This document shows, one piece after another, positions 15,859-24,409 of a stretch of 26,542 bases of DNA. The DNA comes from an uncultured Oscillospiraceae bacterium (GTDB lineage Bacteria > Bacillota > Clostridia > Oscillospirales > Oscillospiraceae). The stretch is taken from assembly GCA_910588365.1 (NCBI GenBank), contig CAJUQS010000097.1:1-26542 (forward strand), written 5' to 3'. Numbering within the stretch: position 1 is the first letter of the stretch; each line of letters begins with the position of its first letter. The notes beneath the pieces were generated by a model. That model was not told the DNA's origin, did no database searches, and worked only from the letters and a program-made list of their open reading frames with translations. A program made the translations under genes and the position numbers.

Positions 15859-18800
15859 TTACGCCTTGTACAGGTCGATGAGCTTCATCAGATGCTCGTA
15901 GCGCTCCTTCGCGGCCTCCTCGTTGCGGGCGAACAGGACCTCGGCGCGCTCGGGGAACTCGCGGGTCAGGCGGGCATAGCGGGCCTCGTTCATCAGGAAC
16001 TCCTGATAGCCGCCGGCGGGCGCCTTGCTGTCCAGGGTGAAGGGGTTCTTGCCCTCGGCGGTCAGAGCGGGATTGAAGCGGAACAGGTTCCAGTAGCCGC
16101 AGTCGACGGCCTTCTTCATCTCCTTCTGGCAGTTCATCATACCGCCCTTGATGGAGTGCATCTCGCAGGGGGCGTAGCCGATGATGAGGGAGGGGCCGTG
16201 ATAGGCCTCGGCCTCGGCAATGGCCTTGAGGGTCTGGGCGGTGTTGGCGCCCATGGCCACCTGAGCCACGTACACATAGCCGTACTGCATGGCGATCTCG
16301 CTCAGGCTCTTCTTCTTCATCTCCTTACCGGCAGCGGCAAACTGGGCCACCTGGCCGATGTTGGATGCCTTGGAGGCCTGACCGCCGGTGTTGGAGTACA
16401 CCTCGGTGTCGAAGACAAACACGTTGACATCCTCGCCGGAGGCCAGGACGTGGTCCAGTCCGCCGTAGCCGATGTCGTAGGCCCAGCCGTCGCCGCCGAA
16501 GATCCACACGCTCTTCTTGTTCAGGTACTCCTTCTTGGAGAGGATCTTCTCCACCAGCTTGCAGGCCTCGCAGTCGCAGAACTTGGCGCCGGAGTCCTTC
16601 AGCTCCTTGGCGTGGGCCTGGAACTGGGGCAGCTGGTCGCCGAAGACCTTGGCGGCATCGGGGCTGGCGGTGAAGGCGACGATGTCGTCCACAGTCATGA
16701 TGCTCTCTTCCAGCAGCTTGACGTACTCCTTGGTGGCGGCCTGGTTGGCCTCGCCGTCCTCCATGGTATCCAGCCACTTCTGAGCGGCCTCCTTCAGAGG
16801 ACCATAGGTGTGCTCAACAGCGATCAGGGCCTTGGTGTCCTCAGCCAGGGAGGCGCGGATGGCCTTCTGACCGACATACATGCCCAGGCCGTGCTCGGCG
16901 TTGTCCTCGAACAGGGAGTTGCACCATGCGGGGCCCTTGCCCTCGGCGTTGGTGCAGTAGGGGGAGGTAGCGGCCGGTCCGCCCCAGATGGAGGAGCAGC
17001 CGGTGGCGTTGGAGATATACATCCGGTCGCCGAAGAGCTGGGTCACGAGACGGGCATAGCTGGTCTCGGCGCAGCCGGCGCAGGATCCGGAGAACTCCAG
17101 GTAGGGCTGCTTGAACTGGCTGCCCTTGACGGTGTTGTCCTGCATATCCGCCTTGGGAGCGGTCTTGACCAGGTAATCCCAGACCTTGGCCTGCTCGGCC
17201 TGGCTCTCCTGGGGCACCATCTTGATGGCCTTCTCCTTGGCGAGGCAGGCCTCGACGCACACGCCGCAGCCCATGCAGTCCAGGGGGCTCACGCCGATGG
17301 CGTACTGATAGACGCCCTTGCCCTTGCCGGCCTTGACGGCGGCGGTCTTGATGCCCTCGGGGGCGTTCTTGACCTCGTCCTCGGTCAGGGCGTAAGCGCG
17401 GATGGTGGCGTGAGGGCAGACATAGGCGCAGGTGTTGCACTGGATGCACTTGTCGGGATCCCACACGGGAACGCTGACGGCCACGCCGCGCTTCTCATAG
17501 GCGGCGGCGCCCAGCTCGAACTGGCCGTCCACATGGGGCATGAACACGGAGACGGGCAGGCTGTCGCCGTCCATCTTGCCCACGGGGTTGAGGATATCCT
17601 TGACCATGGTGACCAGCTCGGCCTTGCCGGACAGCTCGCCGGCGGGCTTGCTGTCCGCGGCGTTGGCCCAGTCGGCGGGCACGTCGATCTTCACGAAGGC
17701 GGTGGCGCCGGCGTCGATGGCCTTGTGGTTCATCTCCACCACGTCCATACCCTTCTTGGAGTAGCTCTTGGTGGCGGCGTCCTTCATATACTGGATGGCC
17801 TGCTCCTGGGGCATGACCTTGGCCAGGGTGAAGAAGGCGGACTGGAGGATGGTGTTGGTACGCTTGCCCATGCCGATCTTGGCGGCCAGGTCGATGGCGT
17901 TGATGGTGTAGAGCTGGATGTTGTTCTTGGCGATATACTGCTTGGCCTCGGCGTTGAGGTGGTGGCACAGCTCGTCAAAATCCCACTGGCAGTTGATCAT
18001 GAACACGCCGCCGGGCTTGACATCGTTGACCATCTTGAAGCCCTTGGTGACATAGCTGGGGTTGTGGCAGGCCACGAAGTCGGCCTTGTTGATATAGTAG
18101 GGGGAACGGATGGGCTTGTCGCCGAAGCGCAGGTGGCTGATGGTCACGCCGCCGGTCTTTTTGGAGTCGTACTGGAAGTACGCCTGGATATACTTGTCGG
18201 TGTGGTCGCCGATGATCTTGATGGAGTTCTTGTTGGCGCCCACGGTACCGTCGCCGCCCAGACCCCAGAACTTGCACTCGATGGTGCCCTCCGCGGCGGT
18301 GTTGGGGGCCTCCTTCTCGGGCAGGGACAGATTGGTGACATCGTCCACGATGCCGATGGTGAACTGACGGCGGGGGTTGTCCAGCTTCAGCTCCTCATAG
18401 ACAGCGAACACGCTGGCCGGGGGAGTGTCCTTGGAGCCCAGGCCGTAGCGGCCGCCAATGACCTTCACGTCGTTCTTCCCGGCGTTGGCCAGGGCGGAGA
18501 CCACGTCCAGATACAGGGGCTCGCCCAGCGCGCCGGGCTCCTTGGTGCGGTCGAGGACCGCGATCTTCTTGGCGGAGGCGGGGATGGCGGCGATGAGCTT
18601 GTCGGCGGCGAAGGGGCGGTACAGGCGGACCTTGACCAGACCCACCTTCTCGCCGCGGGCGTTCATGTAGTCGATGACCTCCTCGGCCACGTCGCAGATG
18701 GAGCCCATGGCGATGATGACGCGATCAGCGTCGGGAGCGCCGTAGTAGTTGAACAGCTGATAGTTGGTGCCCAGCTTCTCGTTGATCTTGCCCATGTACT

Positions 18801-19533
18801 TCTCGACCACTGCGGGCAGCTCGTCGTAGTACTTGTTGCAGGCCTCGCGGTGCTGGAAGAAGATGTCGCCGTTCTCATGGGAGCCGCGGGTGGAGGGGTG
18901 CTCGGGGTTGAGGGCGTGCTTGCGGAACGCCTCAACAGCCTCCATGTCGCACATGTCCTTCAGATCCTCGAAATCCCACACGGCCACCTTCTGGATCTCG
19001 TGGCTGGTGCGGAAACCGTCGAAGAAGTTGATGAAGGGCACCTTGCCGGAGATGGCGGACAGATGCGCCACGGGGGAGAGGTCCATGACCTCCTGGACGT
19101 TGCCCTCGGCCAGCATGGCGAAGCCGGTCTGGCGGCAGGCCATGACGTCGGAGTGGTCGCCGAAGATGTTCAGCGCGTGGGTGGACACGGTACGGGCGGA
19201 GACATGGAACACGGTGGGCAGCTGCTCGGCCGCGATCTTGTACATATTGGGGATCATGAGCAGCAGGCCCTGGGAAGCGGTGTAGGTGCTGGTGAGGGCG
19301 CCGGCGCCCAGGGAGCCGTGGACCGCACCGGCGGCGCCGGCCTCGGACTGCATCTCAACCACCTTCACCTGGGTGCCGAAGATGTTCTTCAGACCGTTGG
19401 CGGACCACTGGTCGACCAGGTCGGCCATGGGACTGGACGGGGTGATGGGGTAGATTGCCGCAACCTCGGAAAACGCATAGGATACATGCGCCGCGGCGTT
19501 GTTGCCGTCCATGGACTTGAACTTTCTTGCCAT
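15859..19533 (-). CDS. nifJ: Pyruvate:ferredoxin (flavodoxin) oxidoreductase
   Basis: A 1224-residue single-chain enzyme converting pyruvate and CoA to acetyl-CoA and CO2 with reduction of ferredoxin. Domain I has Y-P-I-T-P-S-S-P-M at 28-36. Two 4Fe-4S sites follow: Cys696, 699, 702, 706 and Cys753, 756, 759, 763. The third cluster and TPP domain follow with S-C-A-G-C-A-E at 817-823, G-D-G-W-A-Y-D-I-G-Y-G-G-L-D-H and Y-S-N-T-G-G-Q-A-S-K. Length is normal (about 1170-1230). The start at 19533 has AGGAGGAGC upstream. It is monocistronic with its own promoter. The last 59 bp (including the stop) are duplicated downstream. Confidence 0.97.
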   Translation of the reverse strand: MARKFKSMDGNNAAAHVSYAFSEVAAIYPITPSSPMADLVDQWSANGLKNIFGTQVKVVEMQSEAGAAGAVHGSLGAGALTSTYTASQGLLLMIPNMYKIAAEQLPTVFHVSARTVSTHALNIFGDHSDVMACRQTGFAMLAEGNVQEVMDLSPVAHLSAISGKVPFINFFDGFRTSHEIQKVAVWDFEDLKDMCDMEAVEAFRKHALNPEHPSTRGSHENGDIFFQHREACNKYYDELPAVVEKYMGKINEKLGTNYQLFNYYGAPDADRVIIAMGSICDVAEEVIDYMNARGEKVGLVKVRLYRPFAADKLIAAIPASAKKIAVLDRTKEPGALGEPLYLDVVSALANAGKNDVKVIGGRYGLGSKDTPPASVFAVYEELKLDNPRRQFTIGIVDDVTNLSLPEKEAPNTAAEGTIECKFWGLGGDGTVGANKNSIKIIGDHTDKYIQAYFQYDSKKTGGVTISHLRFGDKPIRSPYYINKADFVACHNPSYVTKGFKMVNDVKPGGVFMINCQWDFDELCHHLNAEAKQYIAKNNIQLYTINAIDLAAKIGMGKRTNTILQSAFFTLAKVMPQEQAIQYMKDAATKSYSKKGMDVVEMNHKAIDAGATAFVKIDVPADWANAADSKPAGELSGKAELVTMVKDILNPVGKMDGDSLPVSVFMPHVDGQFELGAAAYEKRGVAVSVPVWDPDKCIQCNTCAYVCPHATIRAYALTEDEVKNAPEGIKTAAVKAGKGKGVYQYAIGVSPLDCMGCGVCVEACLAKEKAIKMVPQESQAEQAKVWDYLVKTAPKADMQDNTVKGSQFKQPYLEFSGSCAGCAETSYARLVTQLFGDRMYISNATGCSSIWGGPAATSPYCTNAEGKGPAWCNSLFEDNAEHGLGMYVGQKAIRASLAEDTKALIAVEHTYGPLKEAAQKWLDTMEDGEANQAATKEYVKLLEESIMTVDDIVAFTASPDAAKVFGDQLPQFQAHAKELKDSGAKFCDCEACKLVEKILSKKEYLNKKSVWIFGGDGWAYDIGYGGLDHVLASGEDVNVFVFDTEVYSNTGGQASKASNIGQVAQFAAAGKEMKKKSLSEIAMQYGYVYVAQVAMGANTAQTLKAIAEAEAYHGPSLIIGYAPCEMHSIKGGMMNCQKEMKKAVDCGYWNLFRFNPALTAEGKNPFTLDSKAPAGGYQEFLMNEARYARLTREFPERAEVLFARNEEAAKERYEHLMKLIDLYKA

Positions 19534-19606
19534 AAGCTTTTTGCTCCTCCTGAATATTTGATACTGCCATGGTGTGAATACACAGCAAGGTACTCATACG
19601 TCAATT

Positions 19607-19635
19607 ACTATAGCACGAATTCCCCGCTCTGTAAA
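19607..19635 (-). promoter_or_regulatory. Promoter of the oxidoreductase gene
   Basis: TTTACA (19635-19630), 17 bases, TATAGT (19612-19607) on the minus strand, giving a leader of about 65 bases. Confidence 0.8.
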
Positions 19636-19639
19636 CGGA

Positions 19640-19984
19640 ATTTTTGTTGCAATTCCTCAAAATTTTCTTTTTCTCCGAAAGGCTCAAAATCAAAGGAAAT
19701 TTTTGGCGATTTTTGCTGGTGGGAGGATTTTTCCACAGGTGGTATAATGAGAGGAATCATTTTCACGGCCGATGCCTGTACGGGGCTTGCGCAGCCCCGC
19801 ACCCCGCGGATACTTTTCCCGCGCGGGAAAAGTACCCAAAAGCCCGCTTAGGGGCTCCGCCCCTAAGAATCCCACTCGGGGCCGCCCCAAGGGGGCGTCC
19901 ACCTTGGCGGGGGATTTTCGGACACGCTCCCAGGCGCCCCAGAAAGCCCGTGTTCATGCGGGTTCGGGGGCTGTGCCGCAAGCC
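19640..19984. other. Gene-free stretch with palindromes
   Basis: No convincing gene. A perfect TATAAT lies on the plus strand at 19743-19748 without a good -35 or a gene after it. Perfect palindromes occur at 19811-19834 (12-bp arms) and 19847-19867 (9-bp arms). The string GGGGATTTTCGGACACGC near 19910 resembles GGGGTTTTTCGGACACAC near 26290, so pieces of this DNA may be dispersed repeats. Confidence 0.5.
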
Positions 19985-19987
19985 TAA

Positions 19988-20148
19988 GAGCCTGTTTAAT
20001 ATCTCAGCGTGTGCGGATTGGCGAGATAGATTTTATGTCCTGCAAGGCAAAAAGCCGCAGCAATCCTGACGGATTGCAAGGATTTTTAACGCAGTCAGGA
20101 CGGAAAATATGCCGCCAAGGCGGGCGCGGGGAGATGTTAAACAGGCTC
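19988..20148. mobile_element. MITE with 18-bp inverted ends and TAA target duplication
   Basis: 161 bp bounded by GAGCCTGTTTAATATCTC (19988-20005) and its inverted partner at 20131-20148 (17 of 18 match). The flanks are TAA at 19985-19987 and TAA at 20149-20151, which is what a 3-bp target duplication would give. The interior has no gene but contains CAATCC-TGAC-GGATTG. A second copy starts at 26407. End sequence and a T-N-A target are consistent with mobilisation by an IS5-family (IS1031-like) transposase; that link is inference. Confidence 0.85.
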
Positions 20149-20217
20149 TAAATGTCCACGCCCGCCGGTTACGCACTTGCCCTTATCCTGTTCCCCGTTT
20201 TCGGCGGGGAGATATGC

Positions 20218-20223
20218 TATACT
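20218..20223 (+). promoter_or_regulatory. Extended -10 promoter of the first immunity-type gene
   Basis: TGC-TATACT on the plus strand, 36 bp before the ATG at 20260. The -35 region is poor, but the TG motif fits an extended -10 promoter. Confidence 0.5.
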
Positions 20224-20259
20224 TGTAACAATTAAATCGGGATTAGAGGGGATAAAGTC

Positions 20260-20688
20260 ATGGATTTTAAAGTGTTTAAGGAAGTTGTTAAAAAGGTACA
20301 GATAAAAACGCCTTTTCTTTTTGAATTGGGACATGACAATATTCCAACAGCGGAAGATATTATTGCTTTTCAAAAACAGCATAAAATCCTTTTTCCTGAA
20401 AAATATATACAGTTTCTCTCGAATTTTGGCGGTGGCTACTTTGGCTATACAAATATTTATTCTTTGGATAGAGACAGCCATTTTTTTGTTTTTAATCACA
20501 ATCCATCCATATTAGAAGATTTACTTTTCATAGCTGACAATGGGTGCGGGGACTATTATGCTTTCCGTATTCAAAATAGTAGGTGTAGTGAAGAAATAGT
20601 TTTTTATGACCATGAAAACGGCACCGTACAGAATACAGATTTTTCGGATGTTTTAGAATATCTTGTAAAAATAGGGTTAAATCGGTAA
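20260..20688 (+). CDS. SMI1/KNR4 (SUKH-1) family protein, likely immunity protein
   Basis: 142 residues. The SUKH pattern is visible: A-E-D-I-I-A-F-Q-K-Q-H at 31-41, then F-P-E-K-Y-I-Q-F-L-S-N-F-G-G-G-Y, followed by beta strands and D-N-G-C-G-D-Y-Y-A-F-R, D-H-E-N-G-T-V and a final helix D-V-L-E-Y-L-V. SUKH proteins are best known as immunity partners of polymorphic toxins in contact-dependent and secretion-linked killing systems. The start has AGAGGGGA upstream. The gene is strongly AT-rich in a GC-rich genome and lies 112 bp from the MITE. No toxin gene is adjacent, so it may be an orphan immunity gene. Confidence 0.85.
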   Translation: MDFKVFKEVVKKVQIKTPFLFELGHDNIPTAEDIIAFQKQHKILFPEKYIQFLSNFGGGYFGYTNIYSLDRDSHFFVFNHNPSILEDLLFIADNGCGDYYAFRIQNSRCSEEIVFYDHENGTVQNTDFSDVLEYLVKIGLNR

Positions 20689-20921
20689 TGACCATTGGGA
20701 TTTATTGATTTGTTGAAAGACACAAATAGACTTTCCCGCCGCCCTGTCCGTTACCGTTCCATATCCTGCGCTCTGCGGGGCTGCTGTTCCCGCTGGTTTT
20801 GGCAGGAGCAAGGCTGATGTTTTGAAATTCTTTGGTGGAAAAATGGTCACTGTTGTGATAGACTTATAAAAATGTTGGAGATGCAAAATGTGACTACTAT
20901 TTAAAGTGGGGAGTATTTGAT

Positions 20922-21515
20922 ATGAGGAAACAAGTCTGTGCAACTTACGCAAAAAGGGAAACCATTCAATCTATACTCATTGGTCTCCTTTCGTTGCCCA
21001 TCGGTATTTTTATTGCCTCCTTAGTTATCTCCACATCTATCCTTGATTTTTTTATACTTCATTTTGCACAAAATCTTGCCTACATATTTGTAATCTTATT
21101 TTTGTCTTTTTCGGGAGTGTACCTCCTATTGTCTGGATTGCGGAAGCTATTCGCTTTGGAAACCACGGATATTTGCCGGTTTATCCACGCCGAACTCAAG
21201 TCCAAAGGAGTAAGCTTGACCGGGAAAGAGATGCTATCTTTGGTGGACAACGATTTGGAGAAAGGTATACTTTTTGGAGAGGAAAAGATAGTGATTGGTC
21301 AAGAGTGGCTATTTGTGCAGAACGCTTGGGGCAAACCAATTATCCGTTTGAATAATATCTGCAAGATAAAAGAGAGCAAAACTAAAAATGACAAAATAAT
21401 ATTGAAATTCATAAATCAACAAGGTGTTGGCCCTGTCACCAGAGAATTGTCAACGACTGAGGCAAGGGCAATCAAGTCACATCTTCAAAGAAATATACCT
21501 GATTTAATGTTTTGA
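20922..21515 (+). CDS. Membrane protein with two helices and a possible PH-like domain
   Basis: 197 residues. Hydrophobic segments at about 15-37 and 41-73 form a membrane hairpin. The C-terminal 120 residues are cytoplasmic in character with alternating beta strands (I-V-I-G-Q-E-W-L-F-V-Q, then K-I-I-L-K-F-I-N-Q-Q) and a closing helix, which suggests a bacterial PH-like fold; I do not recognise the family firmly. The start follows GGGGAG. It is AT-rich and lies between two SUKH genes. It could be another immunity protein, since membrane immunity proteins are common in such cassettes, but function is not established. The 233 bp before it hold a GC-rich decayed patch and no gene. Confidence 0.7.
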   Translation: MRKQVCATYAKRETIQSILIGLLSLPIGIFIASLVISTSILDFFILHFAQNLAYIFVILFLSFSGVYLLLSGLRKLFALETTDICRFIHAELKSKGVSLTGKEMLSLVDNDLEKGILFGEEKIVIGQEWLFVQNAWGKPIIRLNNICKIKESKTKNDKIILKFINQQGVGPVTRELSTTEARAIKSHLQRNIPDLMF

Positions 21516-21602
21516 AACGGTGAGGCCGGTGTTGCCCATACGTACCTCGGTCACGATGTCTGGGTGAGGGAGCAAGAAAAATATGGAGGTAAAAAATGTT
21601 AA
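21516..21602 (+). pseudogene. 28-codon open remnant ending in the start of the next gene
   Basis: Reading in phase after the stop at 21513-21515, the frame gives E-A-G-V-A-H-T-Y-L-G-H-D-V-W-V-R-E-Q-E-K-Y-G-G-K-K-C and a TAA that overlaps the ATG at 21596. It is GC-richer than the genes on either side and ends in the overlap typical of a coupled gene pair. It may be the 3' end of a lost gene, possibly the toxin partnered with the following immunity gene. No start codon or ribosome site is available for it now. Confidence 0.45.
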
Positions 21603-22165
21603 TTTCAAAATTTGATACTACAAATATTGCAGAAAAGATAGCTGATTTGCAGTGTCAGTATAGAATAGAATTGCCTGAACAGTATCGCCAATTTTTGCAT
21701 AAATACAATGGTGGTGAAACCCCTGAAACTTCTTTCAGAGTTGCTCGTGTTTCCTCTGATTTGAGCGGCTTTTTTGGGCTGGGTGTTACTAATGAATATT
21801 TTCATCTTGAACGCTATTTCGACTGCGATAAAATAGCAGCGTTTGTGTCGGAGGGGATATTCCCAATCGGCAAAAACTCTTTCGGAGATTTGCTTTTTAT
21901 TGGTGTCAAAGAGGAACATTTGGGAGAAATTCTATTTCGTTACCATGATAAGCCCAAAGGTCTGATAAAGTTGGCAGATAGTTTTTCTGACTTTGCCGCA
22001 AAGTGTAAAAGCAAAAAACTTAAGCCCTGCCACTCCATTGAGGAACGACTTGCAGGACGAAAAGCGGCGGGAATATTTGCTGAACCACCGCCCATTGCGT
22101 TGCAAGAATGGCAAAAAGAGATTGACCGTTACCAAAACATCCATCAGGAAGAATTCATTTTATAA
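21596..22165 (+). CDS. SMI1/KNR4 (SUKH) family protein, likely immunity protein
   Basis: 189 residues. The SUKH core is seen as A-D-L-Q-C-Q-Y-R-I-E-L-P-E-Q-Y-R-Q-F-L, H-K-Y-N-G-G-E-T-P, then F-F-G-L-G, I-F-P-I-G-K-N-S-F-G-D-L-L-F-I-G-V and I-L-F-R-Y-H-D-K-P. The C-terminal 60 residues are an extra charged tail (R-L-A-G-R-K-A-A-G-I-F, then W-Q-K-E-I-D-R-Y-Q). The ribosome site GGAGGT lies 5 bases before the ATG. It is unlike the first SUKH gene in sequence, so the pair would answer different toxins. It is AT-rich and probably acquired. Confidence 0.85.
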   Translation: MLISKFDTTNIAEKIADLQCQYRIELPEQYRQFLHKYNGGETPETSFRVARVSSDLSGFFGLGVTNEYFHLERYFDCDKIAAFVSEGIFPIGKNSFGDLLFIGVKEEHLGEILFRYHDKPKGLIKLADSFSDFAAKCKSKKLKPCHSIEERLAGRKAAGIFAEPPPIALQEWQKEIDRYQNIHQEEFIL

Positions 22166-22823
22166 CAGCGACGCTGTAACGCCCAACAAAGCCGTGGAAG
22201 GATAGCACCCCCGGCCCCGCTCCGCAAGCCCGTTACCCTTGCGCCGCACTCCCGTCTGCGCCGTCCTCCTGCGCTGTGAGGGCGGTTTTGTCAGCGGGTT
22301 TTGTTACCCCTCCCCGCCGTTCCCGCGCCCTGTGCGGGGGCTGTGACGGCGTTCTGGGCGGTCAAGCCGTCCAGGATGCGGCGGTTGTGTTCGGTGGTGA
22401 TGGTCTGCTCCAAAAAGGCCTTGAACTGTTCCTCGGTCAGCGGGATGGTGTCGGGCAGCAGCTTCTCAAAAAGCCTCATGCGCTTGCAGGCTAACCGCCC
22501 TGTCTGCTGTTACTGCCGGCATAGGATTAGCCCCCTTTCCATATTCGGTTGTCTGTGATATACTACCGTCAAAATCACCTCGGCGCGTCCTTTCCCGCGC
22601 CCCTGTGCCGCCTGTGGCCTGACTGCCTGTTGTTTTCGGGGTGTCCCCGTTCCTTTACGATACACTCCTTTCGGGATTCTCAAGGGGTAACACCCCTTGA
22701 GCCGCTTTCTTTTGCTCCTTTTCTTGGCGGAGCAAGAAAAGGAGGCCCACCCCGGCAGGGGCAGGACCGGTTTCAGAAAACAACTCCCCTCGCGCCGTCC
22801 CGGCGCGAAGAAAGGAAAAAAGA
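22166..22823. other. Decayed GC-rich stretch between the immunity genes and yifB
   Basis: Mostly non-coding. It holds one small minus-strand frame (22291-22479, listed separately). Inverted repeats: 22679-22688 with 22692-22701 (10 bp), 22715-22726 with 22733-22744 (12 bp, plus strand arm CTCCTTTTCTTG), and CGCGCC/GGCGCG just before yifB. No clear promoter for yifB was found. Confidence 0.5.
22291..22479 (-). CDS. Small hypothetical protein, 62 residues, probably a fragment
   Basis: Begins M-R-L-F-E-K-L-L-P-D-T-I-P-L-T and continues with an acidic helix E-E-Q-F-K-A-F-L-E-Q-T-I; the C-terminal third is Ala/Gly/Thr-rich. No ribosome site precedes the ATG, and the frame remains open upstream only back to a TAA 36 bases before it. 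The helix-rich part looks protein-like. I suspect the tail of a gene from a mobile element, but I cannot name the family. Confidence 0.35.
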   Translation of the reverse strand: MRLFEKLLPDTIPLTEEQFKAFLEQTITTEHNRRILDGLTAQNAVTAPAQGAGTAGRGNKTR

Positions 22824-24341
22824 ATGGTCGTTACCATCCGCTCCCTTGGCCTCCAGGGAATTACCGGCTACGAGGTCTCCGTGGAGTGCGCCCTCTCGGG
22901 GGGCCTCCCCGCCTTCGACGTGGTGGGCCTGCCCGACGCCGCGGTCAAAGAGTCCCGGGAGCGGGTCCGCGCCGCCATCAAGGGCTGCGGCGCCAAGTTC
23001 CCCGTCTCCCGGATCACCGTCAATCTGGCGCCCGCCGCCCTGCGGAAGGAGGGCACGGTCTACGACCTGCCCATCCTCCTGGGCATCCTGGCCGCCCAGG
23101 GGGAGATCGACCCGCCGCCGGAGGACGCCGCCTTTCTGGGGGAGCTGTCCCTCACCGGGGCCCTGCGGCCCATCACCGGAACCCTCCCCATGGCCATGGC
23201 CGCCCGGCGGGCGGGCATCCGGACGCTGTACGTCCCGGCGGAGAATGCCGCCGAGGCCACCCTGGCCGGGGATCTCGCCGTATACCCGGCGGAGAACGTG
23301 GGGGAGCTGCTGGACCACCTGCGCCGCGGGGGGACCATCCAGCCCGCCCGGCCCTGGGTCCCGGAGCGCGACATCCAGCCGGGGCCGGATTTCGCCGAGG
23401 TCATGGGCCAGGAGAACGTGAAGCGGGCCCTGGAGATCGCCGCCGCCGGGGGCCATAACATTCTGCTCATCGGCTCGCCGGGGGCCGGGAAGTCCATGCT
23501 GGCCCGCCGCCTGCCATCCATCCTGCCGGACATGACCAGGCAGGAGGCCCTGGAGGCCACGGAGGTCTGGTCCGTGGCCGGCCTCACCGACCGCCGGCAC
23601 CCCCTGCTTACCCGCCGCCCCTTCCGCAGCCCCCACCACACCGTCTCCGCCGTGGCGCTGGCCGGCGGCGGGACCTACCCCCGGCCGGGGGAGATCTCCC
23701 TGGCCCACAACGGGGTGCTGTTTTTGGACGAGCTGCCGGAGTTCTCCAGGGACGCCCTGGAGGTCCTGCGCCAGCCCATCGAGGACGGCGAGGTCACCAT
23801 CACCCGCACCGCCGGCAGTGTGCGCCTGCCCAGCCGGTTCATGCTGGTGTGCGCTATGAACCCCTGCCGCTGCGGCTGGCGGGGCCACCCCTCCGGCCGG
23901 TGCTCCTGCACCGAGGCCGCGGTGGAGAAATATGTCTCCCGCATCTCCGGCCCCATGCTGGACCGGATGGATCTCCATGTGGAGGTGCCGTCGGTGGAAT
24001 TCGAGGCCATGCGCCGCCGGGAGACACCGGAGAGCTCCGCCGATGTCAAAGCCCGTGTGGACGCCGCCCGCGCCCGCCAGGACGCCCGCTTCGCCGGGAC
24101 GGCGGTCAGCTGCAACGCCCACATGACCGCCGCCATGGTGGGCAGCTTCTGCGCCCTGGACCCGTCGGGGGAGAGGATTTTGCAGGCCGCCTTCCAGCGC
24201 ATGGGCCTCACCGCCCGCAGCCACGACCGCATTCTGCGGGTGGCCCGGACCATCGCGGATCTGGAGGGGGAGGAGGCGATCTCCGCCGCCCACCTGGCCG
24301 AGGCCATCCAGTACCGGAATACGGATCTCCTGCGGAGATAG
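22824..24341 (+). CDS. comM: YifB/ComM family AAA+ ATPase (Mg-chelatase-like)
   Basis: 505 residues, normal length. The N-terminal Lon-like domain starts with the typical L-x-G-I-x-G-Y-E-V-S-V-E (10-21) and G-L-P-D-A-A-V-K-E-S-R-E-R-V (35-48). Walker A is G-S-P-G-A-G-K-S at 217-224 and Walker B V-L-F-L-D-E-L-P-E-F at 298-307. A cysteine cluster C-A-M-N-P-C-R-C-G follows with R-C-S-C. The C-terminal part is Mg-chelatase-like. In naturally competent bacteria ComM is a hexameric helicase promoting branch migration during DNA uptake recombination. The start follows AAAGGA. It converges with lepA on a shared terminator. Confidence 0.94.
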   Translation: MVVTIRSLGLQGITGYEVSVECALSGGLPAFDVVGLPDAAVKESRERVRAAIKGCGAKFPVSRITVNLAPAALRKEGTVYDLPILLGILAAQGEIDPPPEDAAFLGELSLTGALRPITGTLPMAMAARRAGIRTLYVPAENAAEATLAGDLAVYPAENVGELLDHLRRGGTIQPARPWVPERDIQPGPDFAEVMGQENVKRALEIAAAGGHNILLIGSPGAGKSMLARRLPSILPDMTRQEALEATEVWSVAGLTDRRHPLLTRRPFRSPHHTVSAVALAGGGTYPRPGEISLAHNGVLFLDELPEFSRDALEVLRQPIEDGEVTITRTAGSVRLPSRFMLVCAMNPCRCGWRGHPSGRCSCTEAAVEKYVSRISGPMLDRMDLHVEVPSVEFEAMRRRETPESSADVKARVDAARARQDARFAGTAVSCNAHMTAAMVGSFCALDPSGERILQAAFQRMGLTARSHDRILRVARTIADLEGEEAISAAHLAEAIQYRNTDLLRR

Positions 24342-24367
24342 CCGCGCCATATATACCGTAATTATTA

Positions 24368-24398
24368 TAAGAGGCCGGGGCTTTGCCCCGGCCTCTTA
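24368..24398. terminator. Shared terminator of yifB and lepA
   Basis: A 14-bp perfect stem (24368-24381 with 24385-24398) with a 3-base loop between two convergent genes. T-rich sequence follows weakly on the minus strand (TATAATAATTA). It probably works in both directions. Confidence 0.8.
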
Positions 24399-24409
24399 CA
24401 TATTCCTGC

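Noticed and set aside
15736..19851. Very long open frame on the plus strand across the oxidoreductase gene
   Set aside because: It is antisense to a clear 1224-residue enzyme; its Gly/Val/Leu/His-rich translation is what GC-rich codon bias yields on the opposite strand.
20152..20235. A 27-codon plus-strand frame beginning ATG-TCC just after the MITE
   Set aside because: No ribosome site, it starts inside the target-site junction and it overlaps the promoter of the next gene.
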